From positions 95,001-159,000 of the forward strand of contig CAJNDS010000080.1 of assembly GCA_905221605.1 (NCBI GenBank): 64,000 nucleotides of DNA, read 5' to 3'. This DNA is from Symbiodinium natans (Eukaryota; Sar; Dinophyceae; Suessiales; Symbiodiniaceae). A program made the translations under genes and the position numbers. How positions within the stretch are numbered: position 1 is the stretch's first letter; every line of letters begins with the position of its first letter. The notes beneath the pieces were generated by a model that had not been told where the DNA came from, ran no database searches, and saw nothing but the letters and a program-made list of their open reading frames with translations. This document shows, piece after piece, positions 1-11,563 of the stretch.

Positions 1-883
1 GATTTAGGATTTAGGATTTAGGATTAGCCCTAAACCCTCCCCCCTAAACCCCTACAGTAGCATGGAGAGAGAAACAAAAGAACCCGAACGCAACCAGCGT
101 GTCCCAGCGGCGTAGTCGGGTTGCTTTTGGTGAGATGCCGTCAGCTCTCTCTTAAAAAAGCAGTCGCGTCCTGTTTGTGGCGCCCTACATTTCAGGGTAT
201 ACTATAAATTAACATATGTGCGAATCATATGTGTATTTATGTATATATTATATTGCAACATCTGAATATTTCCATTTCCCGAAACCCCAAACCGCAGCTG
301 GGTTAACTGTGCATTGGTTGCTTTACACTGTAAGGGGTGCCCTCAAGGGACCCCGAGCGCCAATTTCTGGAGAAGGAGCAGCCGTGGGAATGTCCCCAAG
401 ATCAGCAACTGGCTGTCAGGCCAGAACTCACCTCACGGGCGGCTTCAGAACTGCAAAGCCTTTACCGGCCAAGACAGGTGCCTTGATGTAGGGTTTAGGC
501 CCTAAACCCTAAACCCTAAACCCTAACCCCGCACTAGGGTTCAGGTCTTCGGAATTGAGATTCACTTGGGCTAACCCTAAGCCCTATTAAGCCCTGAGCC
601 CTGAGCCCTGAGCCCCGAGCCCTGAGCCAGGGTTTAAGAGTCTAGGAATCAAGGCTGTGAAAAGCTTCAAAGGTGTTAGCATCTTGGCTTGTAGGGCTTT
701 AGGGTTTAAGGTCCACGCACCCCAACCTGACCCTGATGCCCCGCAGCTCCGTAAACACCGCTCTCAACTTGAGCCCAGCAGGTGAAACCCTAAACCCTCA
801 ACACTAGAGCCCATTTAGGATTTCGGGCTGCATATGCGCGCTTCTAGTGGTATAGGTCGCTGCTTGGTCTCAGGTTGCGGAGA

Positions 884-1004
884 GCCCTAAACCCTAAACC
901 CTAAACCCTAAACCCTAAACCCTAAACCCTAAACCCTAAACCCTGAACCCTGAACCCTAAACCCTAAACCCTAAACCTAAACCCTAAACCTAAACCCTAA
1001 ACCC
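884..1004 (-). repeat. Telomere-type array (CCCTAAA)n
   Basis: About 17 units with CCCTGAA and CCTAAA variants. Confidence 0.95.
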
Positions 1005-1142
1005 GAAATACTCTACACCCTTAAGCTAAATCATGACCCATGGAGATGTAGATTCCCTTCAACTCCTGTGCGCCATGCTTTGTTTGCGGGCGGTCCACCC
1101 GAAGCCAATGACCTCGGAGCCGGAAGGTGTCAAAAGGAAGAA

Positions 1143-1250
1143 GGGTTTAGGGTTTAGGGTTTAGGGTTTGGGGTTTAGGGTTTAGGGTTTAGGGTTTAGG
1201 GTTTGGGGTTTGGGGTTTGGGGTTCAGGGTTTGGGGTTTAGGGTTTAGGG
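1143..1250 (+). repeat. Telomere-type array (TTTAGGG)n
   Basis: About 15 units, including TTTGGGG variants. Confidence 0.95.
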
Positions 1251-1475
1251 TACATTGTCAGTTCACAAAATTCATGATGGTCTCTTTTTGGGTACCCAGG
1301 GCCCAAACGTTAGGGGCCGCCTTATAGAGGGGCCTCAGTTTGGAGGAGTGACCACATGGCATTGTGCAGGAAAGCGGATGGTGTTTAGGGTCTAGGGTTT
1401 AAGCCTTAGGGTTTAGGGTTTAGGGCTTAGGGGGGGGGGGGTTGTTTACACAGCTTGGCGAACATCCTCTTGCAG

Positions 1476-1539
1476 AAGTCAAGCGCCAAGTCGGGCTTTT
1501 CCCGACCCAACTTCGAGGACCGGCCCCCCAAGTGCTTGA
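1476..1539 (+). CDS. Candidate short exon
   Basis: After the acceptor ACATCCTCTTGCAG|A, the frame KSSAKSGFSRPNFEDRPPKC is open for 21 codons to a weak donor TTGA|GTAGG. Not recognised. Confidence 0.33.
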
Positions 1540-1685
1540 GTAGGCTTATAACTTATACCTACGACTATTTATCATGCAGTATACATACAACAACCCTAAA
1601 CCCTAAACCCTAAACCCTAAACCCTAAACCCTAAACCCTAAACCCTACACCCTACACCCTACACCCTAAACCCTAATCAATCCGG

Positions 1686-1820
1686 CAAGCTCCCTCATCC
1701 ATCCTCCAAGAAACGGGCTCTCATGCGCAAAGCTGAGGCCGGCTCGGGTCATGGGATCATTGCGCCTGGGGAGAAGAAAACTAGACCCAAGAGTCCCCGA
1801 CAGAGTAACCTAGGAATAAT
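1686..1820 (+). CDS. Possible exon overlapping a MITE fragment
   Basis: A plus-strand frame (SGKLPHPSSKKRALMRKAEA then GSGHGIIAPGEKKTRPKSPR) is open for over 40 codons between two telomere-type arrays. Its end overlaps a fragment of a CTAGACCCAAGAG-type element. No clear acceptor. Confidence 0.25.
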
Positions 1821-1822
1821 CG

Positions 1823-1939
1823 GGGTTTAGGGTTTAGGGTTTATGTTTAGGGTTTAGGGTTTAGGGTTTAGGGTTTAGGGTTTAGGGTTTAGGGTTTAGG
1901 GTTTAGGGTTTAGGGTTTAGGGTTTAGGGTTTAGGGTTC
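1823..1939 (+). repeat. Telomere-type array (TTTAGGG)n
   Basis: About 16 units, nearly pure. It sits between fragments of one MITE-like element. Confidence 0.95.
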
Positions 1940-1943
1940 AGGC

Positions 1944-2036
1944 TACTAGACCCAAGAGTCTAAGAGAAATTTCGGAATGAACAAGGGGGCCCTTGTTGGC
2001 TTAAACCGGGGCTTATAAGGAAACCGAAATCCTAAA
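1944..2036 (+). mobile_element. Diverged CTAGACCCAAGAG-family copy
   Basis: One clear end and the GGGCTTATAAGGAAACC inner block. A fragment of the same family at 1791-1822 lies on the other side of a telomere-type array, so the array may have split one element. Confidence 0.5.
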
Positions 2037-2890
2037 TAGAGGGAAACTTGGCTGCACTTAGGAGGGTAGTAAAAAAACAAACTTTTAGCTGCCTTAATAA
2101 GAAACCCAAAAAAACCAAAAAGGCTAAGGATCTAAAGTTACAGTAAAGCACCACAAAGGAAAGAATGCTAGAAAAACCGTCCAGGCGTGGGAGGTGCGGG
2201 CTCCTGGGAGAGGCAGGGGCCACGCGAGATTTGTTCAAAAGCTGCTCTAGACTCTCTCTCCCCCCCCCCTCCCCCCCAAGAGAAAAAAAAACTAAAACAA
2301 ACAAGAACTACTCGAAACCCGAAACCCTGTGCCCTGAACCCTGATCTAAACCCCTAAACCCTAAACCCTAAACCTAAACCCTAAATCCTAAACCCAAACT
2401 ACAGATCTAGGGCTCGAGATTCATGAGACCCTTCTAGATTATCGGGGTTCTCAAGGTGAGGGGTCTCGATGTCAGAGGCCCTAAACCCTCAACCCTAAAC
2501 CCTAAATCCTAAACCAGAGGGGGTGGAGCTGGACATTCCGAGGGAACAGGTGCAGTCACCTGAGCCCGAAAGCTCTCTAGCAAGGCCGAATACGGTTTGT
2601 TGGGGTGTTTCCGAACACCAATGGGCAGCACCCCCCAGGAACCTATTTATGTAGGAGGGGTTAGAGTTTAGAGTTTAGGGTTTAGGGTTTAGGGTGTCCT
2701 GTCCGAAGCCCTAACCAAAACAAGTAGACTCGCTGGCCTTGGCACCAAGGAAGCTGCGAGTGAAGTTGGTGAAACCGGAGACGGACTGTTCCTGGGACGG
2801 TTTAGGGTCTAGGGTTTAGGGTTTAGGGTTTAGGGATTAGGGTTTAGGGTCTAGGGTTTAGGGCACTTAAGCCTTAAACGCTCAACTCAC

Positions 2891-3577
2891 CTGCAAAAGT
2901 ATGGCACAGCACGCAGAAATTCGAAACCATTGTGCTTTTTTATGGAAAAACTCGAGAAGTATGGCTTCCTGTGTTCGTCATCGCTTGCATCAAGGGAAGA
3001 GGGAATGTGTGTGCTTGCCGCGACACATGGGTCATTGAAGATGGCCGCGAGCTCGCGATAGCGTGTGTTGCCGTATCCCTAAACCCTAAACCCTAAACCG
3101 TCTTTGGGGTGGCCATGTTGGGTGGCATGCCTGGAAGCACAGAACCCTGCACCTGCCCATGATAGTATAAGCTTTTAGGGTGTGGGGTTTAAGGTTTAGG
3201 GTTTAGGGTTTCAAGCAGCCCGGAAACACAAAAAGAAGCCACTTTCCGCCGCAAGGGCTGGAAAGCTCGAGCATTTGTCGAGCCATAACGGAGATGCCTG
3301 CCGTTGAAAGGGAAGTGAAGGCATGTTCGTGCGTTGTCATTTCCGTAAGCCCTAAACCCCAATCCCGAAACCCCAATCCCTAAACCCCAAACCCCAAACC
3401 CCAAACCCCAAACCCCAAACCCCAAACCCCAAACCCTAAACCCTAAACCCTAAACCCTAAACGCTAAACCCTAAACCCTAAACCCTAAACCCTAAACCCT
3501 AAACCCTAAACCAACGAAATCCACGCAGAGGCCGAATCACCAAGCCCGCGGCTTTTGAAAACGGCGTGGCGGTGTCA
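2891..3577 (-). CDS. Unidentified four-exon gene fragment
   Basis: Four minus-strand exons at 3512-3577, 3228-3297, 3099-3152 and 2891-3078 join with consistent phases (2, 0, 0) and give 124 uninterrupted codons. Fragments read include VIRPLRGFRW, RRKVASFC, VQGSVLPGMPPNMATPKT and GYGNTRYRELAAIFNDPC. Acceptors are ATGCAG, AACGGCAG, GGGCAG and TTTAG. Donors are TTG|GTTTAG, TGT|GTTTCC, ACG|GTTTAG and the canonical CAG|GTGAGT. The third intron is 20 nt of pure telomere repeat. I do not recognise the product. Confidence 0.52.
3079..3098 (-). repeat. 20-nt telomere-repeat mini-intron
   Basis: In the sense of the minus strand it is GT, then TTTAGGG-type units, ending in AG. The flanking exons join in phase 0 when it is removed. 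Confidence 0.5.
3347..3511 (-). repeat. Telomere-type array with CCCCAAA block
   Basis: The first part is a CCCCAAA variant, the second pure CCCTAAA. It forms most of an intron in the unidentified 2.9-3.6 kb gene. Confidence 0.95.
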
Positions 3578-3630
3578 CTGCATGGCCTCAGAGGTCGCTC
3601 CTTTCTCAGAGGCTGGCCCCTTGACACCTT

Positions 3631-3845
3631 AGTATTACTATTGTTATTATTGTTATTGTTGTTATTATTGGTATTATTGGTATTATTGATATCCCAATAT
3701 TGCTATTGTTATTGTTGTTATTATTGATAGTATTGTTATTCTGTTACTATGTTATTATGATATTATGATTTATTATGATTATTGTGATTATTGTTATTAT
3801 GTCATTATGTTATTATGATTGTTATGAATATTATTATTACATGAG
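3631..3845 (+). repeat. TTATTG-rich low-complexity tract
   Basis: ATTGTT/ATTATT-type simple sequence, followed by an AT run at 3869-3884. Confidence 0.9.
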
Positions 3846-3879
3846 CTTCCTATGAAACCAAAACATATATATATATATA

Positions 3880-4148
3880 TATCCCCAGGGCCTACCTATT
3901 CCTAAGTAGAAGCCCCTCAAACCCCCATAAACAATTCCCAAGGGGGTACGTATTCCGACATATGATCCTCCTGAAACTTCCTAACTTTATGATCCTCCTA
4001 CGAAACCAAAAAATATCCCCAGGGCCTTCCCATTCCTAAATATGATCCCCTCAAAACCCAATAGACATTTCCCAAGGGCCTACGGCCTACGTATTTCGAA
4101 ATATGATCTCCTCAAAACCCAATACACAATATCCCAAGGGCCTACCTG
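3880..4148 (+). repeat. Tandem diverged ~70-bp repeat
   Basis: About four units with ATATGATCC, CCCAATA and CCCAAGGGCCTAC blocks. Single dispersed copies occur near 5308-5365 and 60645-60705. Confidence 0.7.
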
Positions 4149-4150
4149 GT

Positions 4151-4246
4151 AGGGTTTAGGGTTTAGGGTTTAGGGTTTAGGGTTTAGGGTTTAGGGTTTA
4201 GGGTTTAGGGTTTAGGGTTTAGGGTTTAGGGTTTAGGGTTTAGGGT
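4151..4246 (+). repeat. Telomere-type array (TTTAGGG)n
   Basis: About 14 pure units, directly 5' of a candidate exon. Confidence 0.95.
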
Positions 4247-4342
4247 CAAGTTCCGGGTTTGGGGCTTTGTTGTTCTCCCTGAACTGGGAGGATGACACCA
4301 AGACCCTCAAGAGTGGATCGGGGAACTGCGCCGAAACGCAAC
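4246..4342 (+). CDS. Candidate exon after a telomere-type array
   Basis: The acceptor would be the last TTTAG of the array at 4151-4246. The frame SSSGFGALLFSLNWEDDTKT then LKSGSGNCAETQ is open to a CAAC|GTAAAC donor. The opposite strand also has a plausible acceptor. Confidence 0.33.
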
Positions 4343-4940
4343 GTAAACCCCTGATAACTCAACCCCCCCACACCCTAAACCACAAACCCCTAAACCATGA
4401 GCCCCAAACCCTAAACCCCTATTCCCTAAACCCTAAACCCTAAATCCTAAACCCCAAAACCCCAAACCCCAAACCTTTAAACCCTTTTGTCCCCAAACCC
4501 CCAAACCCTAAACCCAAAACTCTCTAGACCTCAAAACCCCACAAAAGCCCTAACTCACGTCCATTCGGCACCGAAAAGCTAGAACTCCGAAACCTTCGTT
4601 TATGTATGTTTAGGGTTTAGGGTTTAGGGTTTAGGATTTAGGGTTTAGGGTTTAACTAGTGTTAAGCCCTTAGAAGGCCCCTCAGCCCTAAGCTCCAGAA
4701 CCCCAAAGCCCCGAGAACCCCCGCAAAACTCTCCCCCTAAACTCCCTAACAGCGCAAATATGCTTAAACCCTAGGGTTTAGGGTTTAGGGTTTAGGGTTT
4801 AGGGTTTAGGGTTTAGGGTTTAGGGGTTTAGGGTTTAAAATCCTAAACTGCGAAACCCACTAAGCCCTAAACTCTCAGGCAGGTGAGGGCTGAGCCGGCA
4901 AGGTCTCTACGGGTGGGGTAAGGGTTTCAGGTCTCGGGAA

Positions 4941-5068
4941 ACCCTAAACCCCAAACCCAAACCATAAACCCCAAATCCTAAACCCCAAACCCCAAACCCC
5001 AAACCCTAAACCCTAAACCCTGAACCCTAAACCCTAAACTCTAAACCCTAAACCCTAAACCCTAAACC
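4941..5068 (-). repeat. Telomere-type array with CCCCAAA variants
   Basis: Mixed CCCCAAA and CCCTAAA units. Confidence 0.92.
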
Positions 5069-5370
5069 CAAACCCTTTAGGGTACCCCAAAACCTACAGA
5101 AAACCCCCTTAACCGCTAAGACGGATTCGGAGAGGATGCCATTCTAGGATGGCCCTTGAACCCTGAAACATACGGGTATTTCCCAAAATGGGTTTAGGGT
5201 TTAGGGTTTAGGGTTTAGGGTTTAGGGTTTAGGGTTTATTGAAATTATTAAGGGGTCAGGTTCGGGGAAGCTTGGAGGAGTTTCGAGTTTAGGGTTTAGG
5301 GCTTCCTGAATATGATCCTCTGAAAAACCAACAAGGGAAGGCACAGCATGTCCCAAGGGCCTGAGAAAGC

Positions 5371-5533
5371 CCTAAACCCCAAACTCGAAACCCTAAACCC
5401 CAAACCCGAAACCCTAAACACTAAAGCCCGAAACCCTAAACTCGAAACCCTAAACCCTAAACCCTAAACCCTAAACCCCTAAACCCTAAACCCTAAACCC
5501 TAAACCCTAAAGCCTAAAGCCCTAAATCCTAAA
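5371..5533 (-). repeat. Telomere-type array, degenerate then pure
   Basis: CCCGAAA-type variants are followed by pure CCCTAAA. Confidence 0.92.
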
Positions 5534-5618
5534 CACCCAGGGGCGCCCGGCGACTGGTGCGCCTGATGGGTGTGGATCGTGGTGCTGCCCATCTCCGAGT
5601 CTTCCGCGTCCTTCTTTG

Positions 5619-5717
5619 TTTAGGGTTTAGGGTTTAGGGTTTAGGGTTTAGGGTTTAGGGTTTAGGGTTTAGGGTTTAGGGTTTAGGGTTTAGGGTTTAG
5701 GGTTTAGGGTTTAGGGT
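5619..5717 (+). repeat. Telomere-type array (TTTAGGG)n
   Basis: About 14 pure units. Confidence 0.95.
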
Positions 5718-5840
5718 TGTTTCGTTTTATAGGGGCTCTTAAGGGACTGTTCCTCGGACGGGAGAGGCTTTGGGGTTCAGTTTTTATAGTTTAGGGTTTC
5801 AGGGTTAAGGGTTTAGGTTTCAGGGTTTAGGGTTCTTCAG

Positions 5841-5925
5841 GGAGGGGGTTCATGGGTAGGTACCTAGGGAACGTTAGGGAAGCTTAGGGAGACTTAGGGA
5901 GCCTTAGGGACCTCCCTAAGAACCC
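5841..5925 (+). repeat. Dispersed GTAGGTACCTAGGGAAC repeat
   Basis: Shares GTAGGTACCTAGGGAAC and TTAGGGA-type runs with 42341-42440. Confidence 0.6.
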
Positions 5926-7158
5926 CATAATTCTTGCTTGGGGGGTTTAGGGTGTTAGGGTGTTGGGGTTTCGGGCTTGTAGGGCTAATCCCTAAACCCT
6001 AAGCCCTAAATGCCAAACCCTGAATCCTAAAGCCCGAAGCCTAAACCCTCAATCCTGAATCCAATTCTTTCAAGCCATGCGGTTTAGGGTGTAAGCGTAG
6101 GGCCCGGCTGCAGGATCAGGGGGGTTGCAGGGCTCCTCCGGGCTGAATTGAGGACTGATTGGGGTGGATGAAGGTTTGTATCGGGGGTAACAACCCTAAC
6201 TCCTAAACCTTCTTGGGCTTGTAGGGCGCACAGGCTGCAGATGATAGGGCTGAACAGGGGCCGGAAAGGGTGGAGGGTTTTCTGGGTTCAGGGTTCAGGG
6301 TTCAGGGTTTAGGGTTTAGGGTTTAGGATCCTTTCGGATGGAGGTTGGGGGCTTCCCAGGGGTTGCAGAGGAAACAAAGGTTCGGCTGCAGCATACAGGG
6401 TTCGATCCTGAACCCCTGAACCCCAAACCCCAAACCCCAAACCCCAAGCCCTAAACACTAAACCCCTAAAACCCCTAAACCCCTGCACCCCTGAACCCCG
6501 AAAGCCCTAAACACTAGACCCCTAAACCCCTAAAACCCCTAAAACCCTGCACCCCTGAACCCCGAAAGCCCTAAACTCCGAAACCCTAAGCCCTAAGCCC
6601 GTAAATCTTCTTTGAACCAGACCTCTGAACACCAATCCCGATCTCATGGGCACCCAAGACCATAGCGACTGGGGGGGGGGGAGGGGAGAGGGGCGGAGTT
6701 TGGGTTGAGGGTTTCGGGCTGAGGGCTTAGGGATGTTTAGGGTTTTAGAGTTTAGGGCTTCGGGATGTTTAGGGCTTAGGGCTTTGGGCTTTGCAGGGTT
6801 TAGGAGGGTTTAACATCCCGGTTCTTGGAGGAGTTCAGAGGGTAGCGCCGCGCTCTTTTCCTGCCTGCTGTGTGAAGCTCCGGGGGGGCCCGACAAGGCA
6901 TGCTGCAGAGGGTTCACAAGCCATCTTCTGCAGTGCCCTGTGGGGCTAAGATACATATGGGAACTTCCACCCTGAAGACATCCCCACGGACTTGAGCCAG
7001 GGAAGTGTAGGGCAATACAGACAGTTGAAGATGGATCGGCAGGCCCATTCAAGGAAAGGTCTGAAATACCCGTACTTCTGGACCATTTAAACCCTAAACC
7101 CTAAACCCTAAACCCTAAACCCTAAATTAGTGATCCGTTCCTAAAATCTGGGCCCAGC

Positions 7159-7258
7159 CTAGACGGTAATGACTGGCACGCTGCCCGCTTTGCCAAGCTG
7201 CACACGGCGCTGCGCCACAGGGGCAAAGCCTGAGTCTTCCGTGGTCATCCACGATGGG
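7159..7258 (-). CDS. Candidate C-terminal exon
   Basis: After AATAG, one minus-strand frame reads WMTTEDSGFAPVAQRRVQLG then KAGSVPVITV and a TAG stop. A second frame is also open, so the reading is tentative. It lies 1 kb downstream of the aspartic-protease stop, on the same strand. Confidence 0.33.
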
Positions 7259-7264
7259 CTATTA

Positions 7265-7407
7265 GGTTTAGGGTTTAGGGTTTAGGGGTTTAGGGGTTTA
7301 GGGGTTTAGGTGTTTAGGGGTTTAGGGGTTTAGGGGTTTAGGGGTTTACGGGTTTAGGGGTTTAGGGGTTTAGGGGTTTAGGGGTTTAGTGTTTAGGAGT
7401 TTAGGGT
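7265..7407 (+). repeat. Octamer variant array (TTTAGGGG)n
   Basis: About 15 units of an 8-bp variant with one extra G; two pure heptamers at the start. Confidence 0.93.
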
Positions 7408-8132
7408 TTGTTAGGGGATGAAGCAGTTGGCATCTCGTATGACGCATGGTTCATGCTCACTTTCTCCTGAGCCTGGGGGCCTGCTACCCCCAAGTCTCAG
7501 CATGCCCCCTGGAAGTGTTTAGGGTTTAGGGTTTAGGGTTTAGGGTTTAGGGTTTTCAAACCCGACAAGGCTGGGGCGGGTGACGCGGAGCGATGACGTC
7601 TAGTTTGTTGCTACCTGCTACCGTTCATGCCTGAGAAGCTGCCGCAAGAGTCTTGGGGTTCTGCCTCCTCAAAACCCTAAACCCCAAACAGCCTACCCAG
7701 AAAGGTTCTGCCTCCTGAGTCAGACCTAAACCCTAAACCCTAAACCCTAAACCCTAAACCCTAAACCCTAAACCCTAAACCCTAAACCCTAAACCCAGAA
7801 TGAATAGTGTAGCGACTTCAAAGCCTAGCCACACAACGTCGCAAGCAGCCTCTAAATCCAAAGAGCAAGGCAGGTCATGCCCCGACGGTGAGGCTCGTCT
7901 ACTCTTCAAGCTCCCCTCCTTCTACCCCTCCCTTATATGCCCCCTTTATAACCCTTTACATAAACCCTAAACCCTAAACCCTAAACCCCCCACTTCCACA
8001 CACAAGAGCCCAACGCCCCCGAGCTGCGCTCTTCGTCGGGAATAAGGGGATTCAGTGCCCTACACGCCCCCATGAGAGTCTGTGAAGGCCACAGAGGACA
8101 GAATTCCTTCATTCCCTACCAAGAAGCACAAC

Positions 8133-8247
8133 CTCCTATTTGCTTAAGAACACCCAGACGAAAACAAGGCTATAATCCCTATGTTGCCCTTGTAAGGAAG
8201 AATACAAATTGTTTCTGGGGAAGGGGGCTTCTTTAAGCAAACAGGAG
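8133..8247 (+). mobile_element. MITE-like element, family TTGCTTAAGA, past the protease stop
   Basis: Inverted ends CTCCTATTTGCTTAAGA and TCTTTAAGCAAACAGGAG, 115 bp. Confidence 0.7.
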
Positions 8248-8268
8248 CAACTCCTTCGCTACATTAAT

Positions 8269-8320
8269 TCAGGCTAAGCTTCCAATGCGCTTGTCCTGCC
8301 AGTCGAAGGCAGCATAGTAC
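8269..8320 (-). CDS. A1 protease last exon and stop
   Basis: Encodes YYAAFDWQDKRIGSLA followed by TGA. This is the nearly invariant C-terminal YY-x-x-FD...RIGFA block of A1 proteases. The acceptor is GCGAG|G. A MITE-like element begins about 20 bp past the stop, in the presumed 3' UTR. Confidence 0.85.
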
Positions 8321-8373
8321 CTCGCATTCGGAAGGAAGGGCCGATTTTTCCTGGGAGGGGGCGGGGGAGGTAG

Positions 8374-8420
<47 letters not shown>

Positions 8421-11400
8421 TCTGTGTGTCTCTGTGTCTGTGTGACAGGGACTGCTCTCCTACAGGGCAGTCGGCTCCCCCAAGCCTGCGGAGGACGGTC
8501 TCACCAAAGGCGTAAACGCCATGGTACTCCTCCGGACACGGGGCACACTTGCGGTCGCGAGGGGTCTAGGGTTTTAGGGTTTAGGGTCGAGGGTCGAGGG
8601 TTGAGGGCTTTCGGGTAGAAATTCAAGCTTCCTGCAACCCTGCCTGCCGGCACGGCAGAACAGAAGCAAGCAATCCCGAACCTGCAGCCCCAAACCCCGA
8701 ACCACAAGTGTACAAAAACCATCGAGTTCAGTATATCGACGTCCACCCTCGAACCAGCAAAACCTACAGAACCCTACAAACCCTAAAATTACTGAGTCCT
8801 ACACCCTAAAGCCCTGAGTCCTAACCCTAAACCCTAAACTCTACAACCCCCAGCCCTAAACCCTTAAACCCGAAGACCCCTAAACCCTAAACCCTAAACC
8901 CTAAACCCTAAACCCTAAACACTAAACCCTAAACCCTAAACCCTAAACCCTACGCCCAGCTCCTTGGGATCCAACTCCAGCGAGCCCAGTTGCGGCGCGC
9001 AGTCGGAGCCCGTGACATAGTCTTCCACACGCAGCCTGGGTTTAGGGTTTAGGGTTTAGGGTTTAGGGTTTAGGGTTTAGGGTTTAGGGTTTAGGGTTTA
9101 GGGTTTGGTGTTTGGTGTTTAGGGTTTAGGGCTTGGGGTTTGGGGTTTAGGCTTTGGGGTTGGGGTTGACGCGGGTTTCCTGACTCCCGGCCGGTGAGCA
9201 TGGCTTTCTGTGATCAGAGAACTGGAAGGATTTCCTAGCAACACCTCTGAGCTTCGTCTGCAGTGTAGGGTTTAGGGTTTAGGGTTTGGGGCTTAGGGTT
9301 TCAGGGGTTCAACCGGGCTTGTGAAAACCCTAAACCCTAAACCCTAAACCCTGAATCCTACACCCTAAACCCTAAACCCTAAACCCTGAATCCTACACCT
9401 GTGTCGCTCTTCATTCTGCTAGACAGGCTTTTGCTTCTGAACCCTTCAAGGTGCAATGGCCCTCTGCGCAAAGCACGGCACAGCCAGGACGCAGGCGACA
9501 CTACATATGAACAGGGTGCTAAACCCTAAACCCTAAATCCTAAACCCTAAACCGGGCAGCTTCAGCTTCATGTCTCCCAGGTCGAACTCCAGCTCTGGCC
9601 CTGCCAAGATCCCGAATGCTCTTGCTCAAGCAGGTTCAGGGTTTAGGGTTTAGGGTTTAGGGTTTAGGGTTTAGGGTTTAGGGTTTAGGGTATAGGGCTT
9701 AGGGTTTGGGGTTTGGGGTTTGGGGATTGGGGTTTGGGGTTTAGGGTTAAACAGCTTCATACGGTTGAGGAGTTGTGAAACGTCCGAACTGCGCTGACAA
9801 AACATGTGGCCTTCTCTTTCTCTTTCTGCCCCCGGGTGCAGAGAAATCGTGACCCTCCCACCCTCACTGGCAGACTGCAAGACCACAAGCCCTGACCATT
9901 AAGACCTATGAGGTTTAGGGTTAGGGTTTAGGGTTTAGGGTTTAGGGTTTAGGGTTTAGGGTTTAGGGTTTAGGGTTTAGGGTTTAGGGTTTAGGGTTTA
10001 GGGTTTAGGGTTTAGGGTTTAGGGTTTAGGGTTTAGGATTTAGGGTTTAGGGTTTAGGGTTTAGGGTTTAGGGTTTAGGGTTTAGGGTTTAGGGTTTAAG
10101 TGATAGCGACCCCCCGCCCCCTTTCACCCTTCAAAACCACCACAATGTGAGACAAGCCGGTCCCCCTCCTCAGCAGCTCACCCTAGACCCTAAACCCCCT
10201 AAACCCAAAGCCCAAAGCCCTAAGCTCCAACACAGCCCAGGCCCGCTCAACCCCAGCAACCCTGGCCTAGAATCTCTACAAAAGAAGCGACCCAAGCCGC
10301 TCCACCTTATTCCCTTCCGGAGCCCAGGGTTTAGATTTTGAAAATCTTCTTCCTGCATGCGACTTGCGAGCCAAGACCAAACACAAAGAGAAGCCTCAAA
10401 GTCCTGAAGCCGTATCCTGAAATCCTAAGACGCGAGACACCCAAACCAACAAGCCCTAGAACCCTAACAGAGCCCTAAACCCCCAAAATCATAAAACCCG
10501 CAAAGTCCCAACACACCCTTCAAAAACCAAAAAAATGATAAAACAAAAAAACATAAACATCTAAAACCATCAAAAACTATAAATACAAAAAGGTTAAAAA
10601 CAACAACAAAAAAGACCCAAAGCCCTCAACAAATCCCAAAAACAACTTAACAAAAAACTCCCGCCTTGGCAGCCGCCGCCCACCAGGGGCTGAGCGTGGG
10701 AGAGAGCAGCCTGGAGGGCCTCTGCATGCTCAGGGCTTGTTCGGGTTTTAGGGGCTTTAGGGTTTAGGGTTGAGGGTTTTGGGGTTTAGGGTTTAGGGCC
10801 CCTGCGTGCTTTGGGCTTTAGGGTGTTCGGGGTTCTAGCGTTTTGGGGATTTAGGGTTCGGTTTTCGGCCTTTAGGATTTTAAGGTTTTTGGGTGTAGGG
10901 TTTCGGGTTTGGGGCTTCATCACAATCGCAGTCCGGGTTGAGGGCTTAGGGGGCTAGGGGGGGGGGGGGGGGGAAACATCACAGTAGCCGTAGTCAAAAG
11001 GCACAAGTCTCCGAAAGTAAGGAATCCGAACGTTTTCGGAAGCATCCGACATACAACAAGCGCTGTACCCTAAAAACCTAAACCCTAAACCAAACTCCAA
11101 ACCCCAAACCCTAAACCCTAAACCCTAAGCCCTAAACCCTAAACCCTAACCCTACACCCTAACCCTAAACCCTAAACCCTAAACCCTAACCCCCACGTCG
11201 AGGCCTGGAAGTTGTTCTCCTGCACACCGAGCCTGGCGACGCCACAGCGATGGACGGATCCAACTGCTCGTATAGAGCTTTGGAAACATACCCGCCCAAA
11301 CAATCCAAACATTAAGAAAATACAGGTTTAGGGTTAAGGGCTTAGGGTTTAGGGTTTAGGGCTTAGGGTTTGGGGTTAGGGTTTGGGGTTAGGGTTAAGG

Positions 11401-11532
11401 CTTTAGGGTTTAGGGTTCACGCAAGCCATAACCTCAGGCTCCGTACGAGCCTTGCCCAAGATTTGGGCCTTGCCCACAAAGTTGGGCAAGGCCCAATTCT
11501 TCGTGGGCCCTAAGCCCTGAACGCTAACCCCT

Positions 11533-11563
<31 letters not shown>

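Noticed and set aside
1-1250. Chromosome end
   Set aside because: TTTAGGG-like units at the left edge are degenerate and short, and equal or longer arrays occur throughout the window in both orientations.
9399-9518. 40-codon minus frame joined in phase across a 34-nt telomere array (9519-9552)
   Set aside because: Phase fits, but the A1 alignment places RVEDYV directly after DMKLKL, so this is more likely chance. Kept as an alternative for cDNA testing.
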